Assembly: GCA_037833965.1 (NCBI GenBank)
Contig: AP031352.1
Coordinates: forward strand, 5,932,501 to 5,996,500
DNA length: 64,000 nucleotides
Reading direction: 5' to 3'
Origin: Marchantia polymorpha subsp. ruderalis
Lineage: Eukaryota; Streptophyta; Marchantiopsida; Marchantiales; Marchantiaceae
A program made the position numbers and the translations under genes. Below the pieces are notes generated by a model. That model was not told the origin of the DNA. It did not search any database and worked only from the letters and a program-made list of their open reading frames with translations. Shown here piece after piece: positions 61,131 through 64,000 of this stretch (its first letter is position 1; each line of letters begins with the position of its first letter).

Positions 61131-62977
61131 TTGAGTTTCGTCCATCCCTCTGTCATAAGTAGTATCGGCGGCCGAAGGGGTCTCTCGGGTGGTGACAGTG
61201 GCCTCCGGTTCGTGTGTTGCGGACCCGTGATCCTCAAGCGGAGGCCTGGTGTTTACTGTTTATCAATGTCAATAAATGTGACGGATTCCGGAAAAAACAA
61301 AAGAAGAAGAAGAATGAAATCTGGTTGGCGGCGCTGCTGGAAGTGTGTCTGGAGGAACGGCCGGTTGCTCTGAATTGACCTCGGCCTATGGCCCCTGCTT
61401 TCTATCCGCTTATCTCTCCAGTGCCATGCCATGGCACGGCAGGATAGCATTAATTCGGAGCGAAGCATGAAGCATTTCATGCAGCGGCACAGCCGTGTTT
61501 GCATGACATCCCCCAGGCTCCCTCATCCTCATTTGAAGCTCAGACCTTCTTTCGGTCTGAGGAATTATGGTTTTCGCGAGCAAGAAACCCGATTCATAAC
61601 TAAATGTTCTCTTGTGTATAAACTCCGAACTACAAGACATGTGGTTTGTGATGATGATTGAAGATTTGTATGATCCCTGACATAAATTTCAGTCAGGTTT
61701 GGAGCCTCCGGCATAATGGCAGATGCCAAGCATGGCTTATCTATTGTCACCTTTCTGGTTGTATTGGTGACCTTCCACATGTCTCCTTTCCCATTGACAT
61801 GCTCGTGGACCACAGTCATGGAGGTCATTCATTATAGATGAGGGAAAAGAGGGAAAGTTGTAAATATGAGTCGAGATGCATGGAATAGAGGTAAACAGTA
61901 TAGATTATGGAGATACAATGAGATCAGATGAGAAACAGGATCAGAGATCATCAAGGCAGGCTCAACCTAAAAGCCTGATCACCAAAAAATGATCGGTGGC
62001 AAGGACGAGGTCAAACTGATGAAGAATGTCTATCAGTGATCTGTTCAGGTCAAACCAAACGTCTGTTGAAAAGAACAGACTAAGAATTATAAAGCTGAAT
62101 AAGATGTCAATCAATAAGAAGCGTGTCGTTTGGCAGTGAGTGAGCTCGACTCCTAGCCTTATGATGACAAAGTTATTATATATTTCAGAAAAAAAGAGAC
62201 ATTAAAGTGAGTTTCAGTTCGAGGTAAGGACTCATGAAGTAAATTCAAAACGGAGATACCCGTGTGTGAACGTATATGAGGAATATCCGAAGGCTTCTTT
62301 GGAGTTGTTTCTCCCACTTCTCTTAAAGACCAAACATATTTTATTTTAAAATTGTTTTCTAAGAGACGGATAGTGAATTGAGCGCTATAATTTATTGAGT
62401 TGAAACCGCCCAGCGATTCATTTCATGTCCGGATACAAATGTCTTGGGTCAGATACAAGACGAAAAGCCTAGAGAAACACTGCTGGACCAGATTAACATT
62501 GAGTCGTAGTCATGTTCAAATCCAACTCGTGTTCGAGCTTAAAGTCAGACAAAAGATGCGCAGTTCACCGGTGTGACGACTCGACGTACTGTGGAGCGTA
62601 TTGTATACGAAGTACGGTGATTCCGAAATCGTATGTTGAGCTATTTCTACATCCTTCAATCACAAGCCTTCTGACGCACATCCACTTTTGACCATTCCGT
62701 ATGCCTGCCAACCTCGAGTACATCACAGAAACGGAAGTCATGACTGGATGGACAGAAATCATGCATGGTTTGGTCCCAACTGTGGGTGATACACCCAGAA
62801 TTTTCCTACAAGGCCTCGCCTTTCTAGCCGCTTCGTACTATGATGGAGAGAACACAAGACGACCGCTAGTTGAATTTGCAGTGTCCTTTGGACGTCCAAA
62901 GAATACGAACCACTGAAACCTCTGAATACAAGATCGACGTCCTGCGCATTAGTCTGCAGTGTCATGGAGTGTACACA
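61130..62977. other. Intergenic, no recognisable gene
   Basis: Composition returns to about half GC. Short frames (61,131-61,373 plus; 62,701-62,916 plus) have no recognisable domain or splice context. Confidence 0.45.
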
Positions 62978-63229
62978 CTATACAGGCCTACCTATTACGT
63001 GTATCATGATAATGGCGTTGGCATGTGATCGGGAGTACAGAAACAGATTAGACATCAAGTACAACACAGCCTTGTGGTGAAACTTACTTACGGTGAGGTT
63101 ACGAACCAAGCTACCTTCGGTCAACCTAGTGGGCTTCAAAGCTGGATGACTGATTGCAGATGCTCTGGACTTGACCCCTGAGATCATCGTATCTACATGA
63201 GCTCCGGAGTCCAGCCAGACCTTCTCCAA
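62978..63229 (-). pseudogene. Retropepsin-like fragment, probably from a retroelement
   Basis: The minus-strand frame (no ATG at its 5' end) reads VWLDSGAHVDTM, then SHPALKPTRLT-GSLVR, a hydrophobic stretch, and MIHVIGRPV before a stop. A DSGA active-site motif about 73 residues before an (I/V)IGRP motif is the layout of a retroviral-type aspartic protease. No RT or gag was found nearby. It could also be a fragment of a cellular retropepsin-like gene. Confidence 0.42.
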
Positions 63230-63884
63230 TCATGTGTATTATAGAGTATAAAGAGAACCCTGCAAGAAAAAGTGAGGCTGAGACGAGGGCTCAACAACCG
63301 GAGGCAGAATGCGCCACACGAAACATGGGCCACTTCTAACAGCAAGTAGTCTTGTAAATCCAAGTCACATAATTATGTAGAGAAAATGATACGATCGGAA
63401 TCCTGTAGATGCTAAAAGATCGTGATGGGCTAATTTGTTTATTTTCTTGTTTCATACATGTTTTCAAAAGTTGGTGGGGCGACTGTGATTGAACGGTGAA
63501 TGCGATTTTATTGGAACCCAGAAGTAAAATGTCGAAGCAAAGCGGAATGGTCCTGGAATGAGACGCGAGCAGTTGAAATAAATGACCCCAGGGATATTAA
63601 GATAGGCTGATACACGCCTGCCTTTTTCGGGCTGGAACAACGACAGGACAGGAAGGGGAGGGAATGATCTACTTTGGGGGAGGGGGCCAAGCGACGCCCA
63701 CTCCACAAACAGCGAGTACGGACGGACGGACTGCGGACTTCCCTTAGGAACTCCTTAAAGTCTGCGAAGATCTGCCGAGGGAGAGAGACACGTCATGGCC
63801 GGGGATTTTGCCGCCCGCTTCTATTCCTTCACTGTCCTTTCCTTGCCTGAGGAGGATGCAGCGAATTGCTTGTCCTGACTTCGT
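63230..63884. other. Upstream region of the candidate gene at the window end
   Basis: AT-moderate to 63.45 kb, then GC-rich with poly-G/purine patches near 63,650-63,690. No convincing frame was seen. An ATG at 63,795 opens a 28-codon frame that stops at once and could be an upstream ORF. Confidence 0.4.
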
Positions 63885-64000
63885 ATGCCATCGCAGCTCG
63901 CCATGGTGATGTCGCGGACACCGGCTTTGTCCTCTTGTGTATTCAGGGTTCCAGCCCTCGAGCTCGGGCTGGAAGGTGCGTCTCTCTCGTGCCGGTCGGG
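63885..64000 (+). CDS. Candidate 5' end of a plastid-targeted protein (runs off the window)
   Basis: From the ATG at 63,885 (or in-frame ATGs at 63,903 and 63,909) the frame stays open to the window end, with an in-frame stop upstream at 63,876. The translation is rich in Ser, Ala and Arg and nearly free of acidic residues at its start (MVMSRTPALSSCVFRVPA), as in chloroplast transit peptides. A possible splice donor GTGCGT occurs at about 63,976. With no mature domain visible, the identity is unknown. Confidence 0.33.
   Translation, partial: MPSQLAMVMSRTPALSSCVFRVPALELGLEGASLSCRS

Overview
The window looks like nuclear DNA of a land plant. Three split genes belong to plant families: a GPI-anchored phytocyanin, a DUF1664 protein and a plastid-targeted DUF2358-like protein. 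All have ordinary GT-AG introns, and the repeats are plant-type LTR retrotransposons. A seedless plant such as a moss or liverwort is my guess from the alternation of GC-richer gene islands with very AT-rich transposon blocks. The sequence alone does not prove it.

Layout. 1.5-2.3 kb: broken AVT1-type amino-acid transporter. 2.3-13.6 kb: no recognisable gene, with a strong hairpin at 3.53 kb and an AT-rich block at 6.9-8.5 kb. 13.6-14.4 kb: two-exon stellacyanin-like phytocyanin. 16.8-18.3 kb: decayed Ty1/copia pol, minus strand. 21.4-25.5 kb: twelve-exon DUF1664 gene. 30.6-33.2 kb: five-exon DUF2358-like gene with a predicted transit peptide. 35.0-48.5 kb: a three-layer nest of LTR retrotransposons. 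56.4-57.9 kb: another decayed copia pol, plus strand, inside an AT-rich block (55.7-61.1 kb). 63.0-63.2 kb: retropepsin-like fragment. 63.9 kb to the end: possible first exon of a plastid-targeted gene.

The centre of interest is the nest. An old copia element (minus strand) was split inside its integrase region by a Ty3/gypsy chromovirus (plus strand). That old chromovirus was later split inside its RNase H region by a second copy of the same family in the opposite orientation. The inner copy (39,275-45,321) looks complete and young. Its two 420-bp LTRs differ at one position by eye, it has a CGGTA target duplication, a tRNA-iMet primer site, a polypurine tract, and open gag and pol frames. 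Pol carries protease, RT, RNase H, integrase and a C-terminal chromodomain.

Two features of the inner element seem unusual. First, the leader between primer site and gag holds two back-to-back small ORFs that are diverged copies of each other and are also traceable in the old element. Second, gag and pol are in -1 register, with a GGGAAAC slippery heptamer, a 7-nt spacer and a perfect 8-bp stem, the layout of a programmed -1 frameshift signal. Each LTR also carries four TGACGTGGC boxes upstream of its TATA box.

All gene models were assembled by eye from reading frames and splice signals. No database search or computation was run.
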